From Ramlibacter sp. Leaf400 (GTDB lineage: Bacteria; Pseudomonadota; Gammaproteobacteria; Burkholderiales; Burkholderiaceae_C), in assembly GCF_001424545.1 (NCBI RefSeq), contig NZ_LMQL01000006.1, positions 1 through 63,063 of the forward strand: 63,063 nucleotides of DNA. The letters are read 5' to 3'. The notes under the pieces were generated by a model. The model made no database searches. It was not told where the DNA came from and saw only the letters and a program-made list of their open reading frames with translations. Every line of letters begins with the position of its first letter. The stretch's first letter is position 1. This document shows positions 18,477 to 32,131 of this stretch, piece after piece. A program made the translations under genes and the position numbers.

Positions 18477-19466
18477 TCAGGCCGAGGCGACGCCGGCCGC
18501 GTGCGCCTGCTGGTCGGCGTGGTAGCTGGAGCGCACCATCGCGCCCACCGCGGCGTGGCTGAATCCCATTTCGCCGGCCTTGGCCTCGAACATCTTGAAG
18601 GTGTCCGGATGGACGTAGCGGCGCACCGGCAGGTGCGACATCGTGGGCGCGAGGTACTGGCCGATGGTGAGCATGTCGATGCCGTGCTCGCGCATGTCGC
18701 GCATCACGTCGAGGATCTCCTCGTCGGTCTCACCCAGGCCGACCATCAGGCCGCTCTTGGTGGGCACGTGCGGGAACAGGGCCTTGAACTTCTTCAGCAG
18801 GTTGAGGCTGAACCGGTAGTCGGAGCCCGGCCGCGCTTCCTTGTACAGGCGCGGGATGGTCTCCAGGTTGTGGTTCATCACGTCCGGCGGCGCCGCCTTG
18901 AGAATCTCCAGCGCGCGGTCGTCGCGGCCACGGAAGTCGGGCACCAGCACCTCGATGGTGGTGCCGGGCGAGAGTTCGCGCGTCTTGCGGATGCACTCGA
19001 CGAAGTGGCCGGCGCCGCCGTCGCGCAGGTCGTCGCGGTCCACGCTGGTGATCACCACGTACTTGAGCTTGAGGCGGGCGATGGTGCGCGCCAGGTTCTC
19101 CGGCTCGTTCACGTCCAGCGGGTCGGGGCGGCCGTGGCCGACGTCGCAGAACGGGCAGCGGCGCGTGCACTTGTCGCCCATGATCATGAAGGTGGCCGTG
19201 CCCTTGCCGAAGCATTCGCCGATGTTGGGGCAGGAGGCTTCCTCGCAGACCGTGTGCAGGTTGCTCTCGCGCAGGATCTGCTTGATCTCGTAGAAGCGCG
19301 TGGTGGGCGAGCCGGCCCGCACGCGGATCCAGTCGGGCTTCTTGAGCACCTCGCCCGCCTCCACCTTGACGGGGATGCGCGAGAGCTTGGCCGCGGCCTT
19401 CTGCTTGGCGCCGGCCTGGTAGTTCTCGACGGATTGCGCTTCGCGCACGACGGGGGTGGAGCTCAT
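18477..19466 (-). CDS. lipA: Lipoyl synthase
   Basis: The 329-residue radical-SAM enzyme inserts two sulfurs into octanoyl groups on carrier proteins. The auxiliary cluster cysteines appear in [12 protein letters not shown], the radical-SAM cluster in CTRRCPFC, and the C-terminal RSSY serine ligand in [10 protein letters not shown]. The start at 19466 ([12 protein letters not shown]) follows lipB by eight bases; the frame is open upstream into lipB but homologues start here. It is the last step of the pathway begun by lipB. Confidence 0.97.
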   Translation of the reverse strand: MSSTPVVREAQSVENYQAGAKQKAAAKLSRIPVKVEAGEVLKKPDWIRVRAGSPTTRFYEIKQILRESNLHTVCEEASCPNIGECFGKGTATFMIMGDKCTRRCPFCDVGHGRPDPLDVNEPENLARTIARLKLKYVVITSVDRDDLRDGGAGHFVECIRKTRELSPGTTIEVLVPDFRGRDDRALEILKAAPPDVMNHNLETIPRLYKEARPGSDYRFSLNLLKKFKALFPHVPTKSGLMVGLGETDEEILDVMRDMREHGIDMLTIGQYLAPTMSHLPVRRYVHPDTFKMFEAKAGEMGFSHAAVGAMVRSSYHADQQAHAAGVASA

Positions 19467-19474
19467 GGATGTCC

Positions 19475-20143
19475 TCAGGCGGCCAGGAGGGCGCCGAGCT
19501 TCTGGCCCAGCACCCGCGCCGCTTCGTTCCAGGGAGTGGAGACGCCGATTGTAGAAAGGTCGGTCGTTTCCAGCCCGGCGTAGCCGCAAGGGTGGATGCG
19601 CGAGAAGGGCTCCAGGTCCATCGCCACGTTCAGCGCCAGGCCGTGGTAGGTGCAGTGCCGGCTCACCTTCACGCCCAGCGCCGCGATCTTGCCCAGGCCG
19701 TCGAACTCGTGGCCCGGCTCGCGCGGCCCCTGCAGGGCCTGGTGCGAGAAAGGATCAGCCAGCCGCACGTAGATGCCCGGCGCGCCGGCCACGCGGTGCC
19801 CGGTCACGCCGAACTCGGCCAGCGTGCGGACGACCGCTTCCTCCAGCCGGTAGACGTATTCCTTGACGAAGTACCCGCGCCGCCGCAGGTCGATGAGCGG
19901 GTAGGCGACCACCTGGCCGGGCCCGTGGTAGGTGACCTGTCCGCCGCGGTTGGTGGCCACGACCGGGATGTCGCCCGGCGACAGCACATGCTCGGCCTTG
20001 CCCGCCAGGCCCTGGGTGAAGACCGGCGGGTGCTCGCAGAGCCAGAGCTCATCGGGGGTGTCCTCGCCGCGCGTGGCGGTGAACTCCTGCATGGCGCGGT
20101 AGGTGGGCTCGTAGTCGAGCCGGCCGAGCAGGCGCAGCTGCAT
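19475..20143 (-). CDS. lipB: Octanoyl-ACP:protein N-octanoyltransferase
   Basis: The 222-residue enzyme moves octanoyl from acyl carrier protein to lipoyl domains. Motifs include [12 protein letters not shown], the catalytic lysine in [15 protein letters not shown] and the catalytic cysteine in HPCGYAGL. It lies eight bases after the ybeD-like gene and eight before lipA, so the three are one operon. Confidence 0.96.
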   Translation of the reverse strand: MQLRLLGRLDYEPTYRAMQEFTATRGEDTPDELWLCEHPPVFTQGLAGKAEHVLSPGDIPVVATNRGGQVTYHGPGQVVAYPLIDLRRRGYFVKEYVYRLEEAVVRTLAEFGVTGHRVAGAPGIYVRLADPFSHQALQGPREPGHEFDGLGKIAALGVKVSRHCTYHGLALNVAMDLEPFSRIHPCGYAGLETTDLSTIGVSTPWNEAARVLGQKLGALLAA

Positions 20144-20151
20144 GCCGCGGC

Positions 20152-20448
20152 CTACAAGACGACCTTCACCATCGGATGGGTCGACAGCGTGCGGTACAGC
20201 TCGTCGAGCTGCTCGCGGCTGGTGGCGGTGATGGTGATGGTGATGCCCAGGTAGTTGCCCGCCTTGCTGTCGCGAAGCTCGACGGTGGAGGCGTCGAAGT
20301 TCGGGTCGAACTGCTTGGCGATCGACGTCACGGCGTGGACGAAGCCCTCGGCCTTGGTCCCCATCACCTTGATCGGGAACTGCGACGGGTACTCGATGAG
20401 CGAATCCTTGCGCGGGTCGGTGGCGGGATCGGGCGTGGGAGCGGTCAT
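20152..20448 (-). CDS. DUF493 family protein (YbeD-like)
   Basis: The 98-residue protein has the DUF493 pattern: [11 protein letters not shown], a central [16 protein letters not shown] and the beta segment [23 protein letters not shown]. The fold is a ferredoxin-like sandwich related to ACT regulatory domains; its biochemical role is not known. It is commonly encoded beside lipB, as here (eight bases), which hints at a link to lipoylation. Confidence 0.92.
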   Translation of the reverse strand: MTAPTPDPATDPRKDSLIEYPSQFPIKVMGTKAEGFVHAVTSIAKQFDPNFDASTVELRDSKAGNYLGITITITATSREQLDELYRTLSTHPMVKVVL

Positions 20449-20457
20449 GGTTCTGGT

Positions 20458-21348
20458 TCAGGAAGCCTGTTTGGCCTGCTGGTAGGCGGCGTAGAGCTTC
20501 TGGTAGATGGGGCCCGGCCGGCCATTTCCAACCGGCTTGCCGTCCAGCGTGGTGCAGGGCAGCACTTCCTTGGTGGCCGAGGAGACCAGGATCTCGTCGG
20601 CAGCCAGCACCTCATCGCGCGACACGCGGCGCAGGGCGAACGGGATGCCCTGCTGCTGGCACAGCTCTTCGAGCAGGCCATAGCGGATGCCTTCCAGCAC
20701 CAGGTTGTCGCGGGGCGCGCCCAGCACCTGGCCGTCCTTGACCACCCAGATGTTGGAGCCCGAGCCTTCGGTGAGGAAGCCGTCGCGGAACATCACGGTC
20801 TCGGCCGCATCCTCGTCGGCGCTCAGCTGGCGGGCCAGCACCGCGCCGGCCAGGCTGATGCTCTTGACGTGGCCCTTCTTCCAGCGGAAGTCGTCGGCCG
20901 TCACGCACGCCACGCCACGGGCGCGCACCTCGTCCGGGTAGAGGTAGAGCTGGTTGGTCATGGCGAACACCGTGGGCGTGATGCCCTCGGGCATGACGTG
21001 GTCGCGGATGGCGACGCCACGGGTGACCTGCAGGTAGACGATCTGGTCCGTCTGCGCCGCGGGCTTGCCCTTGGCCCGCGCGTAGCGGTCCACCAGCTCC
21101 TGCACCAGCTCGCGCCACTTCCCGTGTGGCATCGGGTTGGCGATGCGCAGCTCGCCCAGGCTGCGGTCCAGCCGCGCCATGTGCTCGGCGAAGCGGAACG
21201 GCCGGCCACGGTAGACCGGGACCACCTCGTACACGCCGTCGCCGAAGATGAAGCCGCGGTCCAGCACGCTCACGCGCGCGTCGCGCAGCGGGGTGAATTC
21301 GCCGTTCAGGTAGCAGGGCAGGTCGGGCAGGTGGGCGGTGTCGTTCAT
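20458..21348 (-). CDS. D-amino acid aminotransferase, class IV PLP enzyme
   Basis: The 296-residue protein shows the class IV aminotransferase fold. The PLP lysine is about Lys162 in KGHVKSISL, and the later [15 protein letters not shown] segment binds the cofactor phosphate. The N-terminal [16 protein letters not shown] is family-typical. D-alanine aminotransferase activity, which would supply D-glutamate for peptidoglycan, is the usual annotation; a branched-chain or 4-amino-4-deoxychorismate lyase role is less likely. It is the first gene of the dat-ybeD-lipB-lipA operon and is divergent from atpI. Confidence 0.9.
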   Translation of the reverse strand: MNDTAHLPDLPCYLNGEFTPLRDARVSVLDRGFIFGDGVYEVVPVYRGRPFRFAEHMARLDRSLGELRIANPMPHGKWRELVQELVDRYARAKGKPAAQTDQIVYLQVTRGVAIRDHVMPEGITPTVFAMTNQLYLYPDEVRARGVACVTADDFRWKKGHVKSISLAGAVLARQLSADEDAAETVMFRDGFLTEGSGSNIWVVKDGQVLGAPRDNLVLEGIRYGLLEELCQQQGIPFALRRVSRDEVLAADEILVSSATKEVLPCTTLDGKPVGNGRPGPIYQKLYAAYQQAKQAS

Positions 21349-21368
21349 GGCGTCGATTGTCGCCCTCG

Positions 21369-21396
21369 TTTCAGGCTCGTGGTTTCTACTTATAAT
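21369..21396 (+). promoter_or_regulatory. Probable promoter of the ATP synthase operon
   Basis: A perfect TATAAT is at 21391-21396, 45 bases before the atpI ATG. The best -35 word is TTTCAG at 21369-21374 with a 16-base spacer, a weak match. The 92-base divergent spacer must also serve the dat operon in the other direction. Confidence 0.6.
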
Positions 21397-21440
21397 CAGT
21401 GGCTTTGTGAAATTTCAGGGCCGAAAGCGGGGCCGTCCGG

Positions 21441-21920
21441 ATGAGAAAAACAGTCGCCCCGCTTCCTGAAGCGTCGGAGGACGAGCAACCCCCCGTCAAG
21501 CCGCTGAGCGCCGAAGAGGCGCGAAAGCTGCGCGAACAGCACCCGCCGGTTTCCCCCTGGCGGGTGGTCGGGGGGCAGGTGGTGGTGGGACTGGCCGCGG
21601 CACTCGTGGCCTGGGCCATCACCGGCAAGGCAAGCGTTGGGTGGTCCGCCGGTTATGGCGCGCTGGCCGTGGTGATCCCCGCGGCCGTCATGGCGCGAGG
21701 CATGACCAGCCGGTTCTCCTCGCTCAACGCCGGCACGGCGGCCTTCGGGTTCCTGCTGTGGGAGATGGTCAAGATCGCCTTGACGGTGGCCATGATGATG
21801 GCCGCGCCGAGGCTGGTGAGTGGTCTCAGCTGGCCGGCATTGCTGGTGGGGCTGGTGCTCGCGATGAAGGTGTATTGGATTGCGCTGGCGTTCGCGCCGC
21901 GAAAGCGCGCGTCGAAGTGA
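21441..21920 (+). CDS. atpI: ATP synthase subunit I (assembly factor)
   Basis: The 159-residue protein has a charged, Pro/Glu-rich cytoplasmic N-terminus (about 50 residues) and four hydrophobic helices, with the charged WEMVKIALTVAMM helix that is typical of AtpI. It is known to help assemble the c-ring and is not in the mature enzyme. The position directly upstream of atpB confirms the call. Sequence conservation in this family is low, so the name rests on size, topology and place. Confidence 0.88.
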   Translation: MRKTVAPLPEASEDEQPPVKPLSAEEARKLREQHPPVSPWRVVGGQVVVGLAAALVAWAITGKASVGWSAGYGALAVVIPAAVMARGMTSRFSSLNAGTAAFGFLLWEMVKIALTVAMMMAAPRLVSGLSWPALLVGLVLAMKVYWIALAFAPRKRASK

Positions 21921-21925
21921 ACTAG

Positions 21926-23122
<1,197 letters not shown>

Positions 23123-23191
23123 TCGGCACGCATCCTTCTTTCTCCCAGATTTCCCCGGTGCCCTCAGCGCGCCGGGGTCAAGGATGAAACA

Positions 23192-23662
23192 GTGAGCATC
23201 ACCGGTACCCTCATCATTCAAGTCATCGTGTTCCTGATCCTGGTCGGGTTCACGATGAAGTACGTGTGGCCGCCGATCGCCGCCGCGCTCGACGAGCGTG
23301 CCGCCAAGATCTCCGAGGGTCTGGCTGCCGCGGATCGCGCCAAGTCGGAACTGGCCGCCGCCAACGCCAAGGTCGACGAGGAACTGGCACGGTCGCGCAA
23401 CCAGATCGCCGCCCTGCTGTCCGATGCCGAGCGCCGCGCCCAGGGCATCATCGAAGAGGCCAAGGCCCGCGCCAGCGAGGAAGGCAACAAGATCGTCGTG
23501 GCCGCCCGCGCCGAAGCCGAGCAGCAGACCGTGCAGGCCCGCGAGGCGCTGCGCGAGCAGGTCGCCGCGCTGGCCGTCAAGGGCGCCGAGCAGATCCTGC
23601 GCAAGGAAGTGAACGCCGGCGTCCACGCCGAGCTGCTCAACCGCCTGAAGACCGAGCTGTAA
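23192..23662 (+). CDS. atpF: ATP synthase Fo subunit b
   Basis: The 156-residue protein has an N-terminal membrane helix (residues 4-25) and a long amphipathic helix rich in Ala, Glu and Arg that forms the peripheral stalk dimer. The start is GTG at 23192, with AAGGATG upstream. It lies between atpE (69 bases) and atpH (ten bases). Length equals that of E. coli subunit b (156). Confidence 0.96.
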   Translation: MSITGTLIIQVIVFLILVGFTMKYVWPPIAAALDERAAKISEGLAAADRAKSELAAANAKVDEELARSRNQIAALLSDAERRAQGIIEEAKARASEEGNKIVVAARAEAEQQTVQAREALREQVAALAVKGAEQILRKEVNAGVHAELLNRLKTEL

Positions 23663-23672
23663 GGACCGACGC

Positions 23673-24203
23673 ATGGCCGAACTCGCCACCATCGCCCGTC
23701 CGTACGCCGAGGCCCTGTTCAAGTCGGCGCACGCCGACCTGAACGGCACGTCGCAGTGGCTGGACGCGCTGGCCGCCGTGGCTGGCAACGCGCAGCTGCT
23801 GCAGTTCGCGGGCAACCCCAAGGTCACCGACCGCGAGGTGTTCGACCTGATCTCCGGCGTCGTGCGAGAGCCGCTGCCGCAGTCCGGGCAGAACTTCCTG
23901 CGCACCGTGATCCAGAACGGCCGCCTCTCCGCGCTGCCCGAGGTCGCCGCGCAGTTCCGCGCGATGAAGAACGCCCAGGGCGGCGCTTCCGATGCGGTGG
24001 TCTACAGCGCCTTCCCGATCCCGGCCGACCGCCTGGGCGAGGTGGCGCAGACGCTGGAGCGGCGCTTCGGCCGCAAGCTCAATCTCACGGTGCAGGAGGA
24101 CTCCTCCCTCATCGGCGGCATCCGCGTGGTGGTCGGCGACGAGGTGCTGGACACCTCGGTCAAGGCCCGCCTCGAGCAAATGAAAGTCGCGCTGACGGCC
24201 TGA
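23673..24203 (+). CDS. atpH: ATP synthase F1 subunit delta
   Basis: The 176-residue protein begins [19 protein letters not shown] and ends with [21 protein letters not shown], the OSCP/delta signatures. It links the peripheral stalk to the top of F1. An AAGGA site precedes the ATG. The gene is ten bases after atpF and 36 before atpA. Confidence 0.97.
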   Translation: MAELATIARPYAEALFKSAHADLNGTSQWLDALAAVAGNAQLLQFAGNPKVTDREVFDLISGVVREPLPQSGQNFLRTVIQNGRLSALPEVAAQFRAMKNAQGGASDAVVYSAFPIPADRLGEVAQTLERRFGRKLNLTVQEDSSLIGGIRVVVGDEVLDTSVKARLEQMKVALTA

Positions 24204-24239
24204 GGGCCGTCCCCGCTCCAAAGGACAAAGGAACGAGTC

Positions 24240-28156
<3,917 letters not shown>

Positions 28157-28159
28157 GCC

Positions 28160-28588
28160 ATGGTTGATACCACGCACACCATCCACGTTGACGTGGTGAG
28201 CGCCGAGGAGTCGATCTTCTCCGGTGAGGCGCGCTTCGTCGCGCTGCCCGGAGAGGCCGGCGAGCTCGGCATCTACCCGCGCCACACGCCGCTGATCACG
28301 CGCGTGCGGCCCGGCTCGGTGCGCATCGAGAAGGCCGACGGCGGCGAGGAGTTCGTGTTCGTGGCCGGCGGCATCCTGGAGGTGCAGCCCAACCGCGTGA
28401 CCGTGCTCTCCGACACCGCCATCCGCGGCAAGGACCTGGACGAGGAAAAGGCCAACGAGTCGCGCCGCGCGGCCGAAGAAGCCCTCAGGAATGCGAAGAG
28501 CGAGATCGACGTCGCCAAGGCCCAGTCCGAACTCGCCGTGATGGCCGCCCAGATTGCCGCTCTGCGCAAGTACCGGCAGAAGAAATAA
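28160..28588 (+). CDS. atpC: ATP synthase F1 subunit epsilon
   Basis: The 142-residue protein has an N-terminal beta-sandwich ([23 protein letters not shown] in part) with the conserved PRHTPLIT loop and a C-terminal helical hairpin rich in Ala-Glu-Lys that can inhibit ATP hydrolysis. It starts three bases after atpD and ends the operon at a strong terminator. Confidence 0.97.
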   Translation: MVDTTHTIHVDVVSAEESIFSGEARFVALPGEAGELGIYPRHTPLITRVRPGSVRIEKADGGEEFVFVAGGILEVQPNRVTVLSDTAIRGKDLDEEKANESRRAAEEALRNAKSEIDVAKAQSELAVMAAQIAALRKYRQKK

Positions 28589-28614
28589 GAACGCGCTAAA
28601 AACCCGCGCTCTCA

Positions 28615-28640
28615 AGCCCCGCCCAGTGCGGGGCTTTTTT
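28615..28640 (+). terminator. Intrinsic terminator of the ATP synthase operon
   Basis: The stem AGCCCCGC/GCGGGGCT with loop CCAGT is followed by six T. It has the same stem as the terminator after cytochrome c' at 8125-8150. Confidence 0.92.
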
Positions 28641-28652
28641 CTTGCCCGCCCC

Positions 28653-28748
28653 CGTCATCCCCGCGGAGGCGGGGATCCAGTGCTTCCGCTTCCTCTCCGA
28701 CCAGGGTCGGCGCGCTGTGCTGGGTCCCCGCCTTCGCGGGGACGACGG
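28653..28748. repeat. Dispersed palindromic repeat, copy A (two inverted half-units)
   Basis: Two half-units face each other: GTCATCCCCGCGGAGGCGGGG at 28654 onward and TGGGTCCCCGCCTTCGCGGGG from 28721. Each is itself a small hairpin with a CCCCGC..GCGGGG stem. The same family occurs at 50667, 59385 and 61670. It lies between the atpC terminator and a convergent gene. Confidence 0.85.
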
Positions 28749-28757
28749 ACTGGCGGC

Positions 28758-29267
28758 TTAGCCCAGCACCGGTTCGTCCGGCAGCTCGTTCGCATCGGGC
28801 TGGTCCGGCCTCAGCGGGAAATGCGCGACCAGCAGGGCCGACACCTCCTCCAGCGCCTGCGTGAGCCCGTCCTCGAAGCGGCCGGCCCGGAAGGCGGCGC
28901 CCATGTGCTGCACGATGCGCTGCCACTCGCCCGGGTCCACCTTGGCCGCCAGCCCGCGGTCGGCGACGACTTCGATGGCGTGCTCGGCCAGCAGCAGGTA
29001 GATCAGCACGCCGTTGTTCTGCGCGGTGTCCCACACGCCCAGCTTGCTGAACATGGCGATCGCGCGCTCTCGCGGCGTGGCGTCGCGCCAGAGGTAGCTC
29101 AGCGGAAGCCCGGCCTCGACGCAGATGCGCACCTCGCCGCTGTGGCGGCGCTCGCTGGCCGCGACCCGGCCCGCGAGGCGCTCCACCAGGTCGGGCGGGA
29201 TGGCGCGCCGCGTGTCGGCTTCATCGACCCACCGGTGCTTGAGGATCCGCATCAACCTGCGCAGCAT
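28758..29267 (-). CDS. TPM-domain protein, soluble
   Basis: The 169-residue protein has the TPM fold: SGEVRICVEAGLPLS, the central KLGVWDTAQNNGVLIYLLLAEHAIEVVADRGL and a C-terminal helix AGRFEDGLTQALEEV. No signal peptide or membrane helix is present. Some TPM proteins are phosphatases and others act in membrane or photosystem maintenance; the role here is unknown. The ATG at 29267 overlaps the stop of the upstream TPM gene (TGATG); an alternative start is at 29252. Together with the next two genes it forms a lemA-TPM-TPM cluster common in proteobacteria. Confidence 0.9.
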   Translation of the reverse strand: MLRRLMRILKHRWVDEADTRRAIPPDLVERLAGRVAASERRHSGEVRICVEAGLPLSYLWRDATPRERAIAMFSKLGVWDTAQNNGVLIYLLLAEHAIEVVADRGLAAKVDPGEWQRIVQHMGAAFRAGRFEDGLTQALEEVSALLVAHFPLRPDQPDANELPDEPVLG

Positions 29268-30184
29268 CACCAGTCCCCCGACGCGCCACCGCCGCCGAAA
29301 TCGCCACCGCCGCCGGAGCTGAAGCCGCCGCCACCGCCACCGCCACCCCAACCGCCGGACCCGCCACCGCCCCAGCCGCCGCCGCCGATGACGGGGCCGC
29401 CCCAATGGCCGCCATTCGAACGCCGCCGCGGGCCGCCCATGCCCCCGAGCCCGCCCGACAGCATCGACAGCAGCAGGGCCACGAAGCCGGCGATCGCCGC
29501 GATCACCACGCTGGACGTCAGCAGCAACGCCAGCACGCCGGTGCCGCCCCCGGTGAGCAGCGAGCCCAGCTTGCCGCCGAAGATGCCACGCAGGATGCCG
29601 CCCGCGATCGGCACGGCGAAGAACAGGAAGATGGCCAGGTCGAACCAGTCGAAGCCCTCGAACGCGGCCGGGCTGCGCGGCGCCTTCGGCTGCGGCAATG
29701 CCTCGCCTTCGATGCGCGCGATGAGCTGGTCGGTCGCGCCTTGCAGGCCGCCCGCGTAATCGTCCTGGCGGAAGCGCGGCGTGACCGCGTTCTCGATGAT
29801 CTGCCGCGCCGCCAGGTCGGGGATCGCGCCTTCCAGCGTCTTGGCCACCTCGATGCGCACGCGCCGGTCGTTCTTGGCGACGACCACCAGCACGCCGTCG
29901 CCGACGTCGCGCCGGCCGATCTTCCAGGCATTGGCCACGCGGTTGGCGTAGCTGACGATGTCCTCGGGCTGGGTGGTGGGCACCAGCAGGACCGCGATCT
30001 GCGTGCCCTTGCGCTGCTCGACGGCTGCGAGTTTCTGCTCCAGTCCCTGGCGCTGGATGTCGTCCAGCGTGCCGGTCTGGTCGACCACGCGGGCCGTGAG
30101 CTCGGGCACCGGCAGCACGCCTTGCGCCCAGGCGCCGCCGAGCCACAGCAGCGCGAAGGCCAGGAAGGTGGCGAGCCGCTTCAC
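29267..30184 (-). CDS. TPM-domain membrane protein (YgcG-like) with glycine-rich tail
   Basis: The 305-residue protein has a signal peptide (cleaved near AWAQG, residue 21), a TPM domain (about 30-160) with QTGTLDDIQRQ, GTQIAVLLVPT and DGVLVVVAKNDRRVRIEVA, two membrane helices (about 180-245) and a C-terminal tail of nearly 60 residues made mostly of Gly, Trp and Ser, ending ASGDW. The Gly-rich end is the usual feature of this family (often ending GGGGASGxW). It stands 27 bases after lemA and is coupled to the following TPM gene by a TGATG overlap. Confidence 0.92.
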   Translation of the reverse strand: MKRLATFLAFALLWLGGAWAQGVLPVPELTARVVDQTGTLDDIQRQGLEQKLAAVEQRKGTQIAVLLVPTTQPEDIVSYANRVANAWKIGRRDVGDGVLVVVAKNDRRVRIEVAKTLEGAIPDLAARQIIENAVTPRFRQDDYAGGLQGATDQLIARIEGEALPQPKAPRSPAAFEGFDWFDLAIFLFFAVPIAGGILRGIFGGKLGSLLTGGGTGVLALLLTSSVVIAAIAGFVALLLSMLSGGLGGMGGPRRRSNGGHWGGPVIGGGGWGGGGSGGWGGGGGGGGFSSGGGGDFGGGGASGDW

Positions 30185-30211
30185 GCCCGGGTCAGCCGTG
30201 CCGCAGTGGCA

Positions 30212-30868
30212 TCAGCGGCTGGGGGTGCCGCTGGCCGGTGTGCTCGGGGCCACGGCGGGCGCCGCCCGGGGCGTGGACGCGGCCGGCGTGCCGAAGTCCA
30301 CCCGCGGCGGTGCCGAGATCTCCGCTTCGTTCTGGACCGTGAACGTGGCCTTGGGGTCGTAGTTGAAGACCATGGCCGTCAGGTTGGTCGGGAAGCTGCG
30401 CGCCAGCACGTTGTACTCCTGCACCGACTGGATGTAGCGGTTGCGCGCGACGGTGATGCGGTTCTCCGTGCCTTCGAGCTGCACGCGCAGGTCGCGAAAG
30501 CCCTGGTTGGCCTTGAGGTCCGGGTAGCGTTCGCTCACCACCAGCAGCCGGCTGAGCGCACTGGACAGCTCCCCCTGCGCCTGCTGGAAGCGCTGGAAGG
30601 CCTGCGGGTCGTTGAGCGTCTCGGGCGTCACCTGCACAGAGGTGGCCTTGGCGCGGGCCTCGACCACGCGCGTGAGCGTCTCCTGCTCGAAGTTGGCCTC
30701 GCCCTTGACCGTGGCCACCAGGTTGGGCACGAGGTCGGCGCGGCGCTGGTACTGGTTGAGCACCTCGCTCCAGGCGGACTTGGTCTGTTCGTCCAGCCGC
30801 TGGAAGTCGTTGTAGCCGCAGCCGGTGAGCGCCAGGACGGCAACGATAACGGCAAGCCAACGTTTCAT
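30212..30868 (-). CDS. lemA: LemA family lipoprotein
   Basis: The 218-residue protein has a lipoprotein signal with lipobox LTGC (Cys17) and the LemA domain: GYNDFQRLDEQ, QRRADLVPNLVATVKG, and NRYIQSVQEYNVLARSFPTN. The C-terminus is a short Ala/Pro/Thr-rich tail. LemA proteins form helical bundles at the membrane and usually occur with TPM proteins, as here. Function is not established. The start at 30868 was chosen because the signal peptide begins there (MKRWLAVIVAVLAL). Confidence 0.94.
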   Translation of the reverse strand: MKRWLAVIVAVLALTGCGYNDFQRLDEQTKSAWSEVLNQYQRRADLVPNLVATVKGEANFEQETLTRVVEARAKATSVQVTPETLNDPQAFQRFQQAQGELSSALSRLLVVSERYPDLKANQGFRDLRVQLEGTENRITVARNRYIQSVQEYNVLARSFPTNLTAMVFNYDPKATFTVQNEAEISAPPRVDFGTPAASTPRAAPAVAPSTPASGTPSR

Positions 30869-30913
30869 CTGCAAGCTCCACTGGGAAGGTCGGGCGACGG
30901 TAGCATAGATGCG

Positions 30914-31663
30914 ATGCGCGATGCGCCACTTCAAGCCCTCCAGGCCGCCGCGCGCGGGGCACCGGCGGACTCTTCCGTGCGCCCGCGCCTGGTGATCGCC
31001 GGCGCGACGGGCGTGCTGGGCAACGAGGTGCTGCGGCGGCTGGTCGGCCTGCGCCTCTTCGGCACCACGCAAGTGCTGGCGCGCGAGCCGATCACGGCGG
31101 GCCTGCGCGGGGTCGGCACCACCGTCGTCCCCGGCGACGACCCGGCGCAGTGGCCACCCGGCGCGGCCGACACCGGCGTCGTCCTGTTCGATCCGCCGCG
31201 CCTCTTCTACGACCGCGAGCGCGCACTGTGGACGCCCGTACCGCAGCAGCTGCCCGCACTCGCAGGCTGGATGCGCCGCAGCGGCGTCACCACGCTGGCC
31301 GTGGTGCTCCCGCATGCGCAGGGCCGCCTGCCCGAGGCGCTCAAGCGAGGGCTGGCCAACCTCGACGAGCATGCGGTGGCGGCCCAGGGCTTCGAGCGCC
31401 TGCTCATCGTGCGCTCGGCGCAGAAGCCGGCCGCGGTGGCCTCGGGCAACTGGCTGGTCGCCCTGGCGCACTGGATGCTGTCGATCTTCAAGTACATGGT
31501 GCCCAGCAGCGAGCAGCCGGTGCGCTCGGCCAAGGTGGCCGAGTTCGTGGCCGCGGCGCTGCAGGTGGCGCCGCCCGGCATCCACGTGGCCGCGCCCGAG
31601 ACCGTGTGGCGCGCCGCCCAGGGCGACCTGCGAATGGCCGTGCGCCAGTGGCTGGGCGCCTGA
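30914..31663 (+). CDS. NAD(P)-binding Rossmann-fold protein
   Basis: The 249-residue protein carries an N-terminal Rossmann motif VIAGATGVLGNEVLRRL (GxTGxxG near residue 29), as in atypical short-chain dehydrogenases and NAD(P)H-binding proteins. No YxxxK catalytic pair is obvious. It is divergent from lemA with 45 bases between starts, and is followed 18 bases later by an NTF2-like gene. Substrate unknown. Confidence 0.8.
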   Translation: MRDAPLQALQAAARGAPADSSVRPRLVIAGATGVLGNEVLRRLVGLRLFGTTQVLAREPITAGLRGVGTTVVPGDDPAQWPPGAADTGVVLFDPPRLFYDRERALWTPVPQQLPALAGWMRRSGVTTLAVVLPHAQGRLPEALKRGLANLDEHAVAAQGFERLLIVRSAQKPAAVASGNWLVALAHWMLSIFKYMVPSSEQPVRSAKVAEFVAAALQVAPPGIHVAAPETVWRAAQGDLRMAVRQWLGA

Positions 31664-31681
31664 TTCCGCGAAAATCCCCCG

Positions 31682-32131
31682 ATGCGAAAGTCCAAGCTCC
31701 AGGCCGCCAACCTCGAAGGCAACGCCGACGAAGTGGAGGCGGCGTTCTACGACGCCCTGCAGAACGCCGACATCGAGAAGCTCATGGCCTGCTGGGCCGA
31801 CGAGGACGAGATCGTCTGCATCCACCCGGGCGGCCCGCGGGTGGTGGGCCCGGTGGCCATCCGCGCCACCTTCGAGGCCATGTTCGCCAACGGCAGCATC
31901 CGCGCCTGGCCCGAGCGCGTGCGCAAGGTGGAGTCGGTGGCCAGCAGCGTGCACAACCTGCTCGAGAAGGTCGAGGTGATCACGCCGCAGGGGCCGCGCC
32001 AGGCCTGGGTGATCGCCACCAACATCTACCACAAGACCGCGCAGGGCTGGCGCATGGTGGCCCACCACGCCAGCCCCGGCACGCCCAGCGAGATCCAGGA
32101 AGTCTCGGACACGCCGTCGGTGCTGCACTGA
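31682..32131 (+). CDS. SnoaL/NTF2-like domain protein
   Basis: The 149-residue protein has the cone-like NTF2 fold: a helical start (EVEAAFYDALQNADIEKLMACW), the acidic DEDEIVCIHPGG and a final strand GWRMVAHHASPG. These domains include isomerases, hydrolases and ketosteroid-binding proteins as well as DUF4440 stress proteins. Function not predictable. The stop overlaps the ATG of the following hydrolase gene (TGATG). Confidence 0.85.
   Translation: MRKSKLQAANLEGNADEVEAAFYDALQNADIEKLMACWADEDEIVCIHPGGPRVVGPVAIRATFEAMFANGSIRAWPERVRKVESVASSVHNLLEKVEVITPQGPRQAWVIATNIYHKTAQGWRMVAHHASPGTPSEIQEVSDTPSVLH

Noticed and set aside
28554..29759. Pro-rich plus-strand frame over the TPM genes
   Set aside because: It is the reverse of the glycine-rich tail of the TPM protein and has no start signal.
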